DNA of 64,000 bases from Sorex araneus (taxonomy: Eukaryota > Chordata > Mammalia > Eulipotyphla > Soricidae): positions 45,009,637 to 45,073,636 of the forward strand of contig NC_073304.1 of the NCBI RefSeq assembly GCF_027595985.1. Reading direction: 5' to 3'. Under the pieces are notes generated by a model that was not told where the DNA came from, ran no database searches, and saw only the letters and a list, made by a program, of their open reading frames with translations. The position numbers and the translations under genes are program-made. This document shows positions 52,916 to 64,000 of this stretch, piece by piece (position 1 is the stretch's first letter; the number at the start of each line of letters is the position of its first letter).

Positions 52916-53454
52916 AAGATACTGATATCCATCACTAGATTTTCTCTTAGTCAACAAACTATTAGAGGAGTAAGCCTAGGGGCCTTACAAGTTAGCCCCG
53001 GGTTGTTGATTTTTCTTCATATTTGATTTGGGTATTATTGTCACCCTCCTGTCAGGATAGGAATAGGAAGATCTGGGGCAATAATTAGAAGTCTGGTTTA
53101 ATTATTTTGGGTGGTTGCGTGTGTTGGTCCAGGTGTCATTCCCAGTAATGATTGGCCTGGCTGTGAAGGCCTGAAGGTTCAGTGCTCTGGTCTAGCAGTG
53201 CAATGCTGCTCAGGTTTGGAGGTGCCAGGGCAAACCAGTGCCAAATTGGAATGGTCCTCATGTCCTGTTGGCCTAAGCTAAATGTAGGAAGTTGCAGCCT
53301 TCTGGGTTGGGCTGGGAACGTGTGCTGCTGGGGCTGAGAAGGGAGGTCCCCCACTCTCTCTTCTACAGAACAGCTACTTTGGACAGAAATTCTACATAGT
53401 ACAGACTGCAACAAACAAACTTTAAAATGTGCCTGTCAAAGTAGCAGACTGGGG
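52916..53454. other. Unique downstream intergenic sequence
   Basis: No gene or recognised element. Confidence 0.45.
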
Positions 53455-53600
53455 GCAAAGGAGGAAACTTGGGAACACAGGTGAAGGAAAGTTGACATGG
53501 GTGATAGGGTTGGTCCTTGAACATATAGGTATAAAACTCAACTATGAAAAACTATATAAATCATGGTTCTAAAACAAAATAAATTCCACACAGTTGCAAA
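53455..53600 (+). mobile_element. L1 3' UTR, third subfamily
   Basis: ggtgaaggaaagttgacatg, ataaaactcaactatgaaaa, atcatggttctaaaacaaaa; a relative lies at 61065-61218. Confidence 0.65.
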
Positions 53601-53935
53601 GATTTTGCTTCCTCCTTTCTGTCCTTGCCTGGTGCTTTCATGGCAACCTTCTGATTCTCTCTTTGGGTGGTCTCTACCCACTTTCTGTTCCACTGAGGCA
53701 GAGATCTCTCTCTCATCTTCTGGCTGTCAGTATGTACAGGTGCTGGGGCACTGGAATGGTTGCATACTTCTTAAAGAACCCCAGTGACTGTCAAGGATTA
53801 GAGTGACTAATCACTCTAATTTAGGAATGCTGTCTGAAAATTATGTAAATAATTTTAATGTTTATTAAAATTTATATATTGTTAAACCATATTTTAATAT
53901 ATCATTAAAGTTAATATAAATTATATAATATAATT
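53601..53935. other. Unique downstream sequence with a small hairpin
   Basis: attagagtga (53797-53806) and tcactctaat (53811-53820) form a perfect 10-bp hairpin with a 4-nt loop. Otherwise unremarkable. Confidence 0.5.
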
Positions 53936-54082
53936 TTATTTACTTCTGGATCTGCATTCTGCATTCAGGGATAATTCCTGGCAATGTTCAGGGAACCATA
54001 TGGGTACCAGGGATAGAACCTCGATCAGCCACCTGCCACGTGCAAGGCAAGTGCCCTAACCACTATATTATCTGTCTAACCC
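53936..54082 (-). mobile_element. Family A SINE, diverged
   Basis: ctgcattcagggataattcc, accatatgggtaccagggat, cacgtgcaaggcaagtgccc. Confidence 0.78.
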
Positions 54083-54605
54083 CCAAAATAAAATATTCTT
54101 CAAGCCAAAACTCATAAGTGGCAGATAAAAAACAAAAAATAAAATGTTGAGCTGCTAAACTAAATCCAAGTTGTTGCTCCCAAAGGTAACCACTAAACAG
54201 TGCTAGCCTTCCTTGTTTTGTCACTTGGTGAAAGAACAGTGGCAGACACCAAAGATTTCAGAGAAGATTGTCCATCTACACAGGATATCTGTACTCATCA
54301 GGGTGGTTCAGGGTCCTTCTGCTGATGTCAAAGAGGAGCGGGATCAACAGGTGAGTTCAAATGAAGTATAAATACCTGACAACCCCAACACTCCCAGAGG
54401 TGCTTTCTCTATATTTATTTTTATCTTTATTTTGAAAACCAAAAAGAATATATAAAACAATAGACAGTACAAGCCATGTGTGCTCATCACCCAGCCTCAG
54501 TTTCTTTCAACTCATGGCTATCTTAATTCTTTTACATCTTCCATCTCGGTTGGATTATTTCAAAGCCAATGTCAGATTAGACATAATTTTATCCATAATA
54601 TTAGG
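54083..54605. other. Unique downstream sequence
   Basis: No recognised gene or repeat. Confidence 0.45.
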
Positions 54606-54786
54606 GGGGTTATTTTTAGGGGGCCATACTTGGCAGTGTTCTGGAGTTTCAGGGGTTATTATTGGCTCTGCACTCAGGAATATGCTCCTGATGGTACTCA
54701 GGGGACCGTATGGGATGTCAGGGATCAACCTGGGTCAGCTGTATGCAAGGCAAGTGCCCTACCTGCTGTACTATCACTCTGACCCC
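54606..54786 (-). mobile_element. Family A SINE, diverged
   Basis: gggggccatacttggcagtg, tattggctctgcactcagga, tactatcactctgacccc. Confidence 0.82.
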
Positions 54787-54984
54787 ATCCATAAATATTT
54801 TAGACTATACTATAAAGCTTTAGTAGCCAACACAGGATAGTAGTAGAATCAAAAAGAACACCAATAAATAGCACAGAATTGAGAACCCAGAGTTAGATCT
54901 TTACACATACAGACAATTAATTTATGATAAAGGAGCCATTAGTGTAGAAAAAATGTCTCTTCAATTAATGGTATGGGGGTGAAG

Positions 54985-55165
54985 GGAGGTGTTGTGGAGA
55001 TATAGCACATATCTTCCAAGAAACTGACTTGGGTTTATCCTCAGCATTCTGTATGATTCCCTGAGTCTTTCAAAAGTGATTACTGTGCTCATGACCTAGA
55101 ATCAGCCCTGAGCACAGCCCTGAGTGGCCCCCAACCCAAAAATAAATAAATAAATGAAAATAAAT
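54985..55165 (+). mobile_element. tRNA-derived SINE inside the old L1
   Basis: gttgtggagatatagcacat, cagcattctgtatgattccc, ending cccccaacccaaaaataaat. Confidence 0.65.
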
Positions 55166-55683
55166 AATATGGGAAAACTGTATTGTGGCATGCAAAGGGA
55201 TGAAACTGGTTCACTAATTCACATTTGGTCCAAAAGTTAACTCAGAATATTTTTTTAATGTGTGGATGTCACACTGAAACAACAAGGTACGGTGAAGAAA
55301 ACATAGGCAAAACACTTCTTGATATTGGCTTCACTGATAAATTCAGGGATTTAATTCCAACAGCTAAGAAAGCAAAAACAAAAATAAACAGATGGGAATT
55401 ACATAAAACTAAGAAGCTTCTGCACAAAAAGAAACTTATTAAAATGAAAAGAAAGGGTTGGGAATGTATCTTAAGTGATAGAGTATATGTCTAAGTTCAG
55501 TTATTAACACATCATTCCCTATACCACCATCCCAGGACTACAGACATAGCCCCCATTAGGAGAAAAAAGTAAAAAAGATTTATATCCAGTGGGAGAAAAT
55601 ATATACAAACCATACTTCTCACAAAGGACTCTTGTCCAGGATCTATGAGGAACTCATAAAACTCAACAAGAACCCCATTAAAA

Positions 55684-56692
55684 GACCAATGGAACAGAGT
55701 TGAATATCCTGTCACAGACCCCCAAATATATGGCCACTTAATCTTTGATAAAGGAGCAAGAAATGTGAGGTGGGACAAGGAAAGCCTCTTCAACAAGTGG
55801 TGCTGGGAAAACTGGGTAGCTACCTGCAAAAAAAATGAACTATGACCTCTGTCTAATGCCTGTCACAAAAGTCAGATCAAAGTGGAATAAAGACCTCAAC
55901 ATCAGGCATGAATCTATAAGATACACAGAGGAAAAAGTAAGCAGAACTCTCCATAACATTGAAGCTAAAAGCATCTTTAAGGATGAAACAGCACTGACCA
56001 TACAAGTGGAAGCAAACATAAACAAATGGGACTACATCAAACTAAGAAGTTTCTGCACTTCAAAAGAATCAGTGACCAAAATACAGAAAGATCCCACAGA
56101 ATGGGAAAGAATATTTATCCAATACCCATCTAATAAGGGATTAATAGCCAGGATATACAAGACACTAGTAGAATAATATAAGAAAACAAACCTCCAATCC
56201 CATCAAAAAAATGGGAAGAAGAAATGAACAGAAGCTTCCTCAAAAAAGAAATACAAATGGTCAAAAGGCTGACACCCAAGGACAGTAGATACAAGGGCCA
56301 GGAGGGTTGCCCCATAGCTGGAAGACTGCTTCATGAGTGGAGGGGAGAAGGCAGATGGAATAGAGAAGGGATCACTAAGAAAATGATGGCTGGAGCAATC
56401 AGTCTGGATGGGAGGTGCATGCTGAAAGTAGATAATGGACCAAACATGATGACCTCTCAGTGTCTGTGTTGCAAGCCATAATGCCCAGAAGTAGAGAGAG
56501 AATATGGGGAATATTGTCTGCCATGGAGGCAGGAGGAGGGTGGGAAAGGGGGGGTACACCGGGGATATTGGTGGTGGGGAATGTGCACTGGTGGAGGGAT
56601 GGGTGTTTGATTATTGTGTTATTGTAACCCAAACATGAAAGCTTGTAACTATATCACAATGATTCAATAAAATTTATTTTTAAAAAGTGGGG
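55684..56692 (+). mobile_element. Younger L1: ORF2 C-terminus plus 3' UTR
   Basis: Translation shows the L1 ORF2 end ([59 protein letters not shown]) with frame breaks. It then continues into the 3' UTR (ccataatgcccagaagtaga, gatattggtggtggggaatg) and tail aataaaatttatttttaaaa. 5'-truncated, not functional. Confidence 0.88.
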
Positions 56693-56768
56693 AGAATATA
56701 CACTTTTCCAATGAGGGAATACAGATGTCCAACAGACACATAAAAATATACTCATTATCTCTAATTAT

Positions 56769-57102
56769 ATATATATATACTGTCATCCAGTATATATATT
56801 ATATACTAATTATATATATATACTGTCATCCAGTATATATTCACTATATATATATATATATATATACTGTCATCCAGTTGCTTATTGATTTGTTCCAGCG
56901 GGCACCAGTAACTTCTCTCATTGAGAGACTTATTGTTACTGCTTTTGACATATCCAATATGCACGGGTAGCTTGCCAGGCTCTGCCTTGCAGGTGCGATA
57001 CTCTCGGTAGCTTGCCGGGCTCTCTGAGAGGGGCGGATGAATCAAACTCGGGTCAGCTGCATGAAAGGCGAATGTCCAACCGCTGTGCTATCGCTCCAGC
57101 CC
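56769..57102 (-). mobile_element. Family B SINE with expanded AT tail and 10-bp target duplication
   Basis: ctctaattat at 56759-56768 and 57103-57112. The tail contains three copies of tatactgtcatccag separated by (TA)n (about 56778-56880), then the RTE-like end and full body. Confidence 0.9.
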
Positions 57103-57834
57103 CTCTAATTATTAGGAAAATTAAAACAATAAGACATCACCAGTGAAAGGTGATGCCAGAAATAGCAAGTATTTGTGGGGATGTGGAGAAAAAGGAAACT
57201 ATTCACTATTGGTGGGAACATAAACTGGTTTGGCCTTTATATAAACAGATGGATATTTCTTAAAATATTGAAAATAGATTTGCCATATGACTTAGCAGTT
57301 CTTCTAGGTATCTATCCAGAGAATATAAAAACACTAATCTGAACACATTGTGCATACTGTTTAATGAAGCCCTATGTACACTAGCTAAATTATGAAAATA
57401 GCCCTATACTCTGCATTAAAAACAAGTGCCTAACAACAGATGATTTGATAAAGAAAATGTTGTACACTTCCACAATGGAGTATTATTTGGATATAAGAAA
57501 AGATGAAATCTTACTTTTGCAATAACATGGATGAAACTGGAGGGTGTTGTGCTAAGCAAAAAAGAAGAAAAAGACAAATATTAGATGATCTCATTCATAT
57601 GTGGGATATAAAGAAATAAATCAAGGGAATAGATAAAGCCAAATGAAACAAACCCTTGAACTCTGTCCTCAGACTGAGGTCATCATGGGGTGGGGGCAGG
57701 TAGTTGCCAGGTATTTTGGAGTAAGGAAAGGAGCCCAGTGAAAGGGGCTAGGGTATATTTGTATTTTAGAAGTGGTGCAATGAGGTGTAAAGTGTACTTA
57801 AGACACTTAGATATCTTGTGAAGAGACTATTCTT

Positions 57835-58340
57835 TTTCCATTGCATAGAAGTGGCATCTTTGTCAAAAAACATTGAATCACTGATCATGTACTTGTGGGT
57901 TTGTTCTTAGGCTTCAGGTTCAGTTTCATTGGTCCATGTCTATTTTAATAATTTCACTACACTGTTTTTAATTACTGTAGCTTTGTAATATATTTTGAAA
58001 TTAGGAAGTGTGAGGACCCCAGCTTTGTTTTTCTTAATACTTGGACTATTTGTTTTCCCTTTGGTTTCCACATGAACTTTAGTTGTTGGGTTGTTTTTCC
58101 CCCTCTATTTCTGAAACATGTCATTGGGATTCCAATAAGGATTGATTTAAATATGTAGATCATTTGGGGCCATATGAACATTTAAGCTGATATTAAGTTT
58201 TCCCATCAATAAATCCAGGCTAGCTTTCCATTTATTTGCATTGTTTCTGGTTTCTTTCATCAATGTCTCATAATTTTCAGTGCATAAATATTTTACCTAC
58301 CAAGTTAAGTTAGTTCCTAAAGATTTTATTCTTTTGAAAC
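57835..58340 (-). mobile_element. Old L1 ORF2 fragment
   Basis: Antisense L1 phrases: tttcattggtccatgtctat, attactgtagctttgtaata, tcctaaagattttattcttt. Confidence 0.7.
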
Positions 58341-58350
58341 GTTTAGGGGG

Positions 58351-58437
58351 TGTGTGTGTGTGTCTGTGTCTGTGTCTGTGTGTGTGTCTGTGTCTGTGTG
58401 TGTATGTGGTGGTAGTGGTGGTGGTGGTGGTGGTGGT
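58351..58437. repeat. (TG)n/(TGTC)n/(GGT)n microsatellite
   Basis: tgtgtctgtgtctgtg followed by a (GGT)n run. Confidence 0.95.
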
Positions 58438-58454
58438 ATGAGTTGTTGGTGCCA

Positions 58455-58611
58455 TGTCTGGCAGTGCCCAGGGTCTACTTTGTGTTCAAGAGACCTTCTG
58501 TAGGGGGTCAAAGATTTAAGATTCAAACCTAGAACTTCAAACCTAGATTGTGACTGTTACAGCTACATGCAAGGCCAGCACTTTACTTCCTGTATTTTCT
58601 CTTTAGCCCAT
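58455..58611 (-). mobile_element. tRNA-derived SINE, old
   Basis: gtgccatgtctggcagtgcc and tgcaaggccagcactttact. Includes a short tandem duplication (caaacctaga). Confidence 0.55.
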
Positions 58612-58671
58612 AAAGGTAGTTTGTTCATTATAAAAAGCAAACAACTACAACTACAACAACAACAAAAAACA

Positions 58672-58866
58672 GGTATCAGAGTGATAGTTCAGCAGGTAGG
58701 GTGCTTGCCTTACACACAGCTGATCTATGTTTGATCCCTGGCACCCATATGGTCCCCCAAGCTCACCAGAAGTGATTCCTGAGTGTAGAGTCGTGAGTAA
58801 CCCTTGCTCATTGCTGGGTGTGAGTCAAAACACACTCACATACGCACAAACACACAACACACACAA
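58672..58866 (+). mobile_element. Family A SINE with CA-rich tail
   Basis: agagtgatagttcagcaggt, gatccctggcacccatatgg, gctgggtgtgagtcaaaaca, then (CA)-rich tail. Confidence 0.85.
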
Positions 58867-59472
58867 CCCCAGAAGTTTTAGCTTACAATAAAATTGGGTG
58901 GACGTGTATACAGAAGTCTCCACTTTGCATATCCTCTCCACTATCAACATCTTCCACTCAAGTGGAACCTGGATATATTACTATTACCTAAAGTCCCTAG
59001 TTTGCTTTAGGCTTCACTCCTGATGTTGAATTGGTTTGTACAAATGTATATTGACATGTATTCACCATTGTATTGTCATACAGAATGTTTCACTGCCATA
59101 AAAACCTCTGTGTCCACCTATGTTATTAATTTTTAATGCTATTATAAATGTAATCATGTTCTTGATTTTTCTTCTTAGATTGTTCATTGATTGATATGCT
59201 TTTTAAGTCTCTTTAAATTCACAGACTGACCTCCTGCTCCTTCTCTCCCATCTTTTCCTTACAATTTATTTGGTCAAATAAATTGGAGAAACCCCATGTT
59301 TACTCCAAGAAATGTCAATTGCAGGAATGTCTGTGTGGCTGTTCAAAGGAAGCAGGCTTCAGCGCAGCAGAATGAAAAAAAGAACTATTCTCTATTCCAT
59401 TTATACTTGGCAGCCCGGCTGAACCTGTCTCTGTTTGTCCTTTCACTTGGTTTCGGTTTTTAGTTTTGTACC
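58867..59472. other. Unique downstream sequence
   Basis: No gene; possible ancient LINE traces (atattgacatgtattcacca). Nothing certain. Confidence 0.4.
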
Positions 59473-59481
59473 CTCCCAGGT

Positions 59482-59725
59482 GGGCTGGAGCAATAGCACA
59501 GCAGGTAGGGCGTTTGCCATGCACGTGGCTGACCCGGGTTCGATTCCTCCTGCCCTCTTGGAGAGCCTGGCAAGCTACCGGGAGTACCTCGCCCGCACAG
59601 CAGAGCCTAGCAAGCTACCTGTGGCATGTTCGATATGCCAAAAACAGTAACAATTCTCACAATGGAGACATTACTGGTGCCCGCTCTAGCAAATTGATGA
59701 GCAACGGGATGACAGTGACAGTGAC
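59482..59725 (+). mobile_element. Family B SINE, full length, young
   Basis: ctcccaggt at 59473-59481 and 59726-59734. Complete head (gggctggagcaatagcacag), body, RTE-like end ggtgcccgctctagcaaatt and gacagtgacagtga tail. Confidence 0.94.
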
Positions 59726-59734
59726 TCTCCCAGG

Positions 59735-60401
59735 TATGGGGCAGAGTTTGTTCCCCCCAACCCCCCCACCCCCTCCCCACTCCACCCTTGTTTGGGCCGA
59801 GATCAGAGAGAGGGTCTGCCTATTCTGGATTGGCTTCCATTTGTAAAAATCTGCCACATTTCTTGCCTTCAACTTGGTGTATGTCCTTGTCCACTAAGGT
59901 TTTGGTGAAACACGAAGGTTTTAATGGGTTGAAAATAGTGATTCCCACTTTGAGGGCCTTTCACTGGGCAATTCCAAACTTTGGATAATAGGAGTGACTG
60001 GAAATCTGGCTTCTTCAGTGACATTTCCATGCCCCTGGGAATTATATTGCTGACTCTGGCTATCCGCAGTGAGGAGGGAAGAGGTGCCGGAGGTGCTTCG
60101 TGTAAGAAATGTCCTTTATTCTCACCCTAAGGGGGAGCTATGGCTTCCAGGATTCACCGAATGTGCATTGCACAGCCTGACAGTCTTTCTGTGTTCTTAT
60201 ATTTCTACATTCTCCTGTTTAGTTTTGAGCAATGTGCCCTCAGCTCTGACCTTTGGAGACTCCTCTAATCGCTGGAACTGACTGTGAGGCCAGGGGCATG
60301 GTTTGACTGTTGGTCACTAGATGGGCTGTATCAAGGGAAGTAGCCTCTGTGGAGAAACACGTGGAGAGGCCTGGAAATGTCCTTGGTGGAGAATTACCTT
60401 A
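59735..60401. other. Unique downstream sequence
   Basis: No recognised gene or element. Confidence 0.45.
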
Positions 60402-60415
60402 AGACTGTAAGTTTG

Positions 60416-60597
60416 TGGGGGCTGGAGCGATAGCACAGCGGGTAGGGCGTTTGCCTTGCACGCGGCCAACCCGGGTTCGAATCCCAGCATCCCATATGGT
60501 CCCCTGAGCACTGCCAGGAGTAATTCCTGAGTGTAGAGCCAGGAGTAACCCCTGCACATCGCTGGGTGTGACCCAAAAAGCAAAAAAAAAAAAAAAA
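60416..60597 (+). mobile_element. Family A SINE, near consensus, with 14-bp target duplication
   Basis: agactgtaagtttg at 60402-60415 and 60598-60611. Long uninterrupted A tail, intact A and B boxes: among the youngest copies here. Confidence 0.96.
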
Positions 60598-60638
60598 AGA
60601 CTGTAAGTTTGTTTCTCTTGAAGAATAAATGAATTTCT

Positions 60639-60808
60639 TTTTTTTTCTTTTTGGGTCACACCTGGTGATGCATAGGGGTTACTCCTGGCTCTGCACTCAG
60701 GAATTACCCCGGTGGTGCTCAGGGGACCATATGGGATGCTGGGAATCGAACCCAGGTTGGTCGTGTGCAAGGCAAACGTCCTACCTGCTGTGCTATTGCT
60801 CCAGCCCC
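60639..60808 (-). mobile_element. Family A SINE, young, inverted relative to its neighbour
   Basis: Flanks gaataaatgaatttct (60623-60638) and gaacaaatgaatttct (60809-60824). Only ~41 nt from the + strand copy at 60416-60597. Confidence 0.95.
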
Positions 60809-61064
60809 GAACAAATGAATTTCTGCTCCCTCCATTTTCTGGATATTTCCATATTTTAAATATGCTGGATAAGTGAAATACATGTTTTTCTTTTTCGTAG
60901 GGTTTTTAACACACTTGTAATGATACTCATTGTAACAGCCATGTTCTTTCTGACTAGGATGTTTCTATATTGAGCTTTTATTTTTTCCTTGTGGGACTTT
61001 TGTCCAATACTGAGGAATAAACTGAATAGAAAACAGAAATGCTAATACATGAAAATTAGTTTAA

Positions 61065-61218
61065 TAGGGTGAGGGTGGGGGATAGAAGAGGCAACCTGAG
61101 AACACTGGTGAAGGGAAGTTGACACAGGTGGGGGAATCAGTGATGGAATATTGTGTGTCAAAAACTCAACTATGACTAACCATGTAACTCATGGTGCTTT
61201 AATAAAATAAAACTAGGG
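61065..61218 (+). mobile_element. L1 3' UTR, third subfamily
   Basis: aacctgagaacactggtgaa, gggaagttgacacaggtggg, ctcatggtgctttaataaaa. Confidence 0.7.
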
Positions 61219-61605
61219 GGGAAATCAATTTTAAATGACTAGTAAGAACTTATGAGGGTTATCTGCAGAGTTGCTTTAACAATGAACAACTAATCTCAAA
61301 ACAAAAGTTCTCATTTTCCTTTCTGGGTATTCCTGGAAGTTGACTCACATGGGAATAAGGAATGTGAACTTGAAGCCCTATCCAAATCTTTTCTAGCCTT
61401 CTCTCCCTTAGAAATTGTCAAGATCACCTCACAATGATGGTTGGGATGAAAATGACTTCTTAAGTTAATGCTTGTACATTTTGTTACCAACATTTTCCTA
61501 AAATTTACTGTTTTAAACTAATTATAAATAAAATGTGTCTTGAGTGTTTATAATATAGAGGTCAACAATGAACTTGTTTTACCTTTTTAACTAGAATACT
61601 ATTGA

Positions 61606-61664
61606 GGTGCCCGCTCGAGCAAATTGATGAACAACGGGACTACAGTGCTACAATACTACAGTGC
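61606..61664 (+). mobile_element. RTE/family B tail-only insertion
   Basis: Only ~59 nt: ggtgcccgctcgagcaaatt, gatgaacaacgggactacag, gtgctaca-type tail. Flanked by tactattga at 61597-61605 and 61665-61673. Too short to tell whether the donor was RTE or SINE RNA. Confidence 0.85.
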
Positions 61665-61673
61665 TACTATTGA

Positions 61674-62148
61674 AAAGGTTTCAACCAGTGCTGGTGAGGA
61701 TGTGGTGAAAAAGAACCCCTTATTCACTGTTGGTGGAAATGTAAACATGTTTACCTTCTATGAGAAGTGGTCTGGAAACTTTCTCAAAAAACTGATCGAA
61801 GAGGGCCATTTGAATAGTACGGGAAAGATAGTACGGGATTAAGGCACTTGCTTCACATGCAGCTGCAGCTGCGAAAATTGTTCAAAGGCTGATACCACAT
61901 ATGGAGCCCTGAGCACCGCCAGATGTGACTCCTGAGCACAGACAGGTGTGGTAGTCCCCCAAAATTTGAGAACAGAAGTATCATGTGATCCAGTGACACT
62001 ACTTAGCTCCTAGTCTAAGAACACAAATACACTAATTTGAAAAGATATAGATAGACATATGTTCATTGTGGCACTATTTACAGTAACCATGATCTGGAAA
62101 CAACCCAAATGTACAGCAACAGATGAGTGGATAAAGAAAGAAACTGTG
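61674..62148 (+). mobile_element. L1 ORF2 end, old, carrying a SINE remnant
   Basis: agtgctggtgaggatgtggt, ttcactgttggtggaaatgt, then a decayed SINE at about 61822-61962 (gagcaccgccagatgtgact). Then atgttcattgtggcactatt and gatgagtggataaagaaaga. Confidence 0.75.
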
Positions 62149-62208
62149 ACACACACACACACACACACATATATATGTATATATATGTGTATATATATAC
62201 ACACACAT
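62149..62208. repeat. CA/TA microsatellite
   Basis: (CA)n(TA)n(CA)n at the end of the L1 copy. Confidence 0.95.
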
Positions 62209-62262
62209 TTGAAAGCATGTATTTTCTTTTTTTTTAATTTTGTCTATTCTTTTTTTAAAAAA

Positions 62263-63765
62263 AATAGTTTATTTTAATTGAATCACCATGAGATACAATT
62301 ACAAGCTTTCATGTTTGAGTTACAATCATACAATGATCAAACACCCATCCCTCTGCCGGTGCACATTCCCCACCACCAATATCCCTAGTATACTCCCCTT
62401 TCCCACCCTCCACCTGCCTCCTACCCCCATACCCTCCCTCTACTTTTGGGCATTATGGTTTGCAATACAGATACTGAAAGGTTATCATGTTTGGTCCTTT
62501 ATATACTTTCAGCACACCATCTCCCATCCCAAACGATCCCTCCAACCATCATTGTCTTAGTGATCCCTTCTCTATTTCAGCTTCTTTCTCCCACAGCTCA
62601 TTAGACAGGCTTCCAAGTAAGGGGCAATATTCCTGGCTCTTGTGTCTACTGTCCTTGGGTGTAAGTCTCATATTATATTATTTTACATCCAACAGATGAG
62701 TGCAGTCTTTCTATGTCTGTCCCTCTCTTTCTGACTACTCACTTCACTTAGCATGATACTCTCCATGCTAATCCACTTATAAGCAATTTCATGACTTCAT
62801 CTCTCCTAACATAATAATACTGCATAGAATTCCACTGCGCAGATGTACCAGAGTTTCTTTAGCCAGTCATCTGTTCTCCGTCCCTTGGGTTGTTTCCAGA
62901 TTTTGGCTATTGTGAACAGTGCTGAATGAACATACAGGCGCAGATGTCATTTATACTGTGTTTTTTGCACCCTCAGGATATATTCCCAGAAATTGTATTG
63001 CGGGGTCATGTGGAAGCTCAATTTCTAATTTTTTTGAAGCAATGTCCATTTTGTTTTTCCAGAAAGACTGGGCCAGTCGGCATTCCCACCAACAGTGAGA
63101 GAGTGTCCTTTTCTCCCGCATACACACCAGCACTGGTTGCTTTTGTTCTTTTGAATGTGTGCCAGTCTCTGTGGTGTGAGATGATATCTCATCGTTGTTT
63201 TGATTTGCAACTCTCTGATGATTATCAATGTGAAGCATTTTTTCATGTGCCTTTTGGCCACTTGCATTTCTTTTTTGAGAAAGCTTCTGTTCATTTCTTC
63301 TCCCCCATTTTTTGGATGGAATTGGAGGTTTTTATCTTGTACAAGAAATACAAGACTTTCTCCTCGTGTCTTGTATATCCTGGCTATTAATCACTTATCA
63401 GATGAGTATTGGGTAAATATTCTTTCCCATTCAGTGGGTTCTCTCTGGTCCCTGTTTGTTTGGGTTCTCTCTGGTGCCTGTTTGTTTGAGGTACAGAAGC
63501 TTCTTAGTTTAATATCGTCCCATTTGTTTATGTTTGTTTCCACTTGCTTGGTCAGTGCTGTTTCATCCTTAAAGATGCTTTTAGCTTCAGTGTCATGGAG
63601 GGTTCTGCCTACATGTGAGTGTGGCATGTTCCTCAATGTACCTTATGGATTCATATCTGATATTGAGTTCTTTAATCCACTTTGATCTGACTTTTGTGCC
63701 AGGCATTAGACAGAGGTCAGAGTTCATTTTTCTGCAGGTAGCTATCCAGGAAATCTTGCGTTTTC
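62263..63765 (-). mobile_element. L1, 1.5-kb 5'-truncated copy
   Basis: Full 3' UTR (62263 to ~62920) and ORF2 C-terminal part with L1 hallmarks on the minus strand: GRTLHDTEAKSIFKDETALT, NKWDDIKLRSFCT, GNADWPSLSGKTKW. Frameshifts and a small internal duplication (ggttctctctggtccctgtt repeated near 63436-63485) break the frame. The longest L1 piece in the window; not functional. Confidence 0.9.
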
Positions 63766-63806
63766 AACAACTTGTATAGAACCTTTTTAAAAAGAAAAGC
63801 ACTGTC

Positions 63807-63990
63807 TTTTTTTTTTTTGCTTTTTTTCTTTTTGGGTCACACCCAGCAATGCACAGGGGTCGCTCCTGGCTCTGTACTCAGGAATTACCCCTGGCGGTGC
63901 TCAGGGGACCATATGGGATGCTGGAAATTGAACCCAGGTCAGCCACATGCAAGACACACGCCCTACCCACTGTGCTATCACTACAGCCCC
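63807..63990 (-). mobile_element. Family A SINE, young, at the window end
   Basis: aagcactgtc at 63797-63806 and 63991-64000; the duplication may extend beyond the window. Complete body and head. Confidence 0.94.
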
Positions 63991-64000
63991 AAGCACTGTC

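Larger units (their letters stand above)
54787..57830 (+). mobile_element. Old L1 interrupted by several younger insertions
   Basis: ORF2-end pieces at 54787-54980, 55166-55450, 55570-55685, 56693-56768 and 57113-57660 follow each other in L1 order (tttagtagccaacacaggat; aagcttctgcacaaaaagaa; caaaggactcttgtccagga; gatgtccaacagacacataa; gggatgtggagaaaaaggaa; caacaacagatgatttgata-like end). Between them lie two SINEs, a younger L1 and a family B SINE. No frame is intact. Confidence 0.75.

Noticed and set aside
62926-63700. Frames of 154 and 161 codons
   Set aside because: Antisense reading of a 5'-truncated L1; the sense strand shows decayed ORF2.

Overview
The window is mammalian nuclear DNA: one multi-exon gene with GT-AG introns, a CpG-island promoter and dense young retrotransposons. 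The dominant short repeat has a tRNA-like head (ggctggagcgatagcac...) that I recognise as the SOR-type SINE of red-toothed shrews. An RTE-clade LINE of the kind reported in the common shrew is also present, so the best guess for the organism is Sorex (probably S. araneus) or a close relative. I could not run a search to confirm this.

The only gene I can support is GCH1 (GTP cyclohydrolase 1, + strand). Its six coding exons are 8285-8624, 36655-36764, 40726-40781, 48055-48086, 49486-49570 and 50697-50823. They splice in frame to 750 nt, giving 249 residues plus a stop. Introns 1 to 5 are about 28.0, 4.0, 7.3, 1.4 and 1.1 kb. The promoter at 8010-8140 has CCAAT boxes, GC boxes, a CRE-like site and a TATA-like box. 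A SINE-free 3' UTR of about 2 kb follows the stop codon and holds several poly(A) signals.

Layout: 1-7700 upstream intergenic DNA (repeat-unit edge, SINE/RTE fusion, U6-L1 chimera, SINEs, L1 3' end). 7750-9000 CpG island with exon 1. 8625-36654 intron 1 (SINEs, L1 ends, an RTE copy, microsatellites, two candidate regulatory clusters). 36655-50823 the remaining exons, with SINEs close to exons 2 and 3. 50824 to about 52900 3' UTR. 52900-64000 downstream intergenic DNA, largely nested L1 and SINE insertions.

Family names used below are mine. Family A: tRNA-like head plus a body ending in gtgacccaaaaagc and an A-rich tail, presumably mobilised by L1. Family B: a similar head plus a different body whose last ~45 nt match the 3' end of the RTE element. 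'+' means the tRNA-like head is at the lower coordinate. There is no sign of a prokaryotic-type system, a CRISPR array or a recognisable endogenous retrovirus. The most interesting content is the RTE/SINE relationship (fusion copy, tail-only copy, shared tail) and the U6-L1 chimera.
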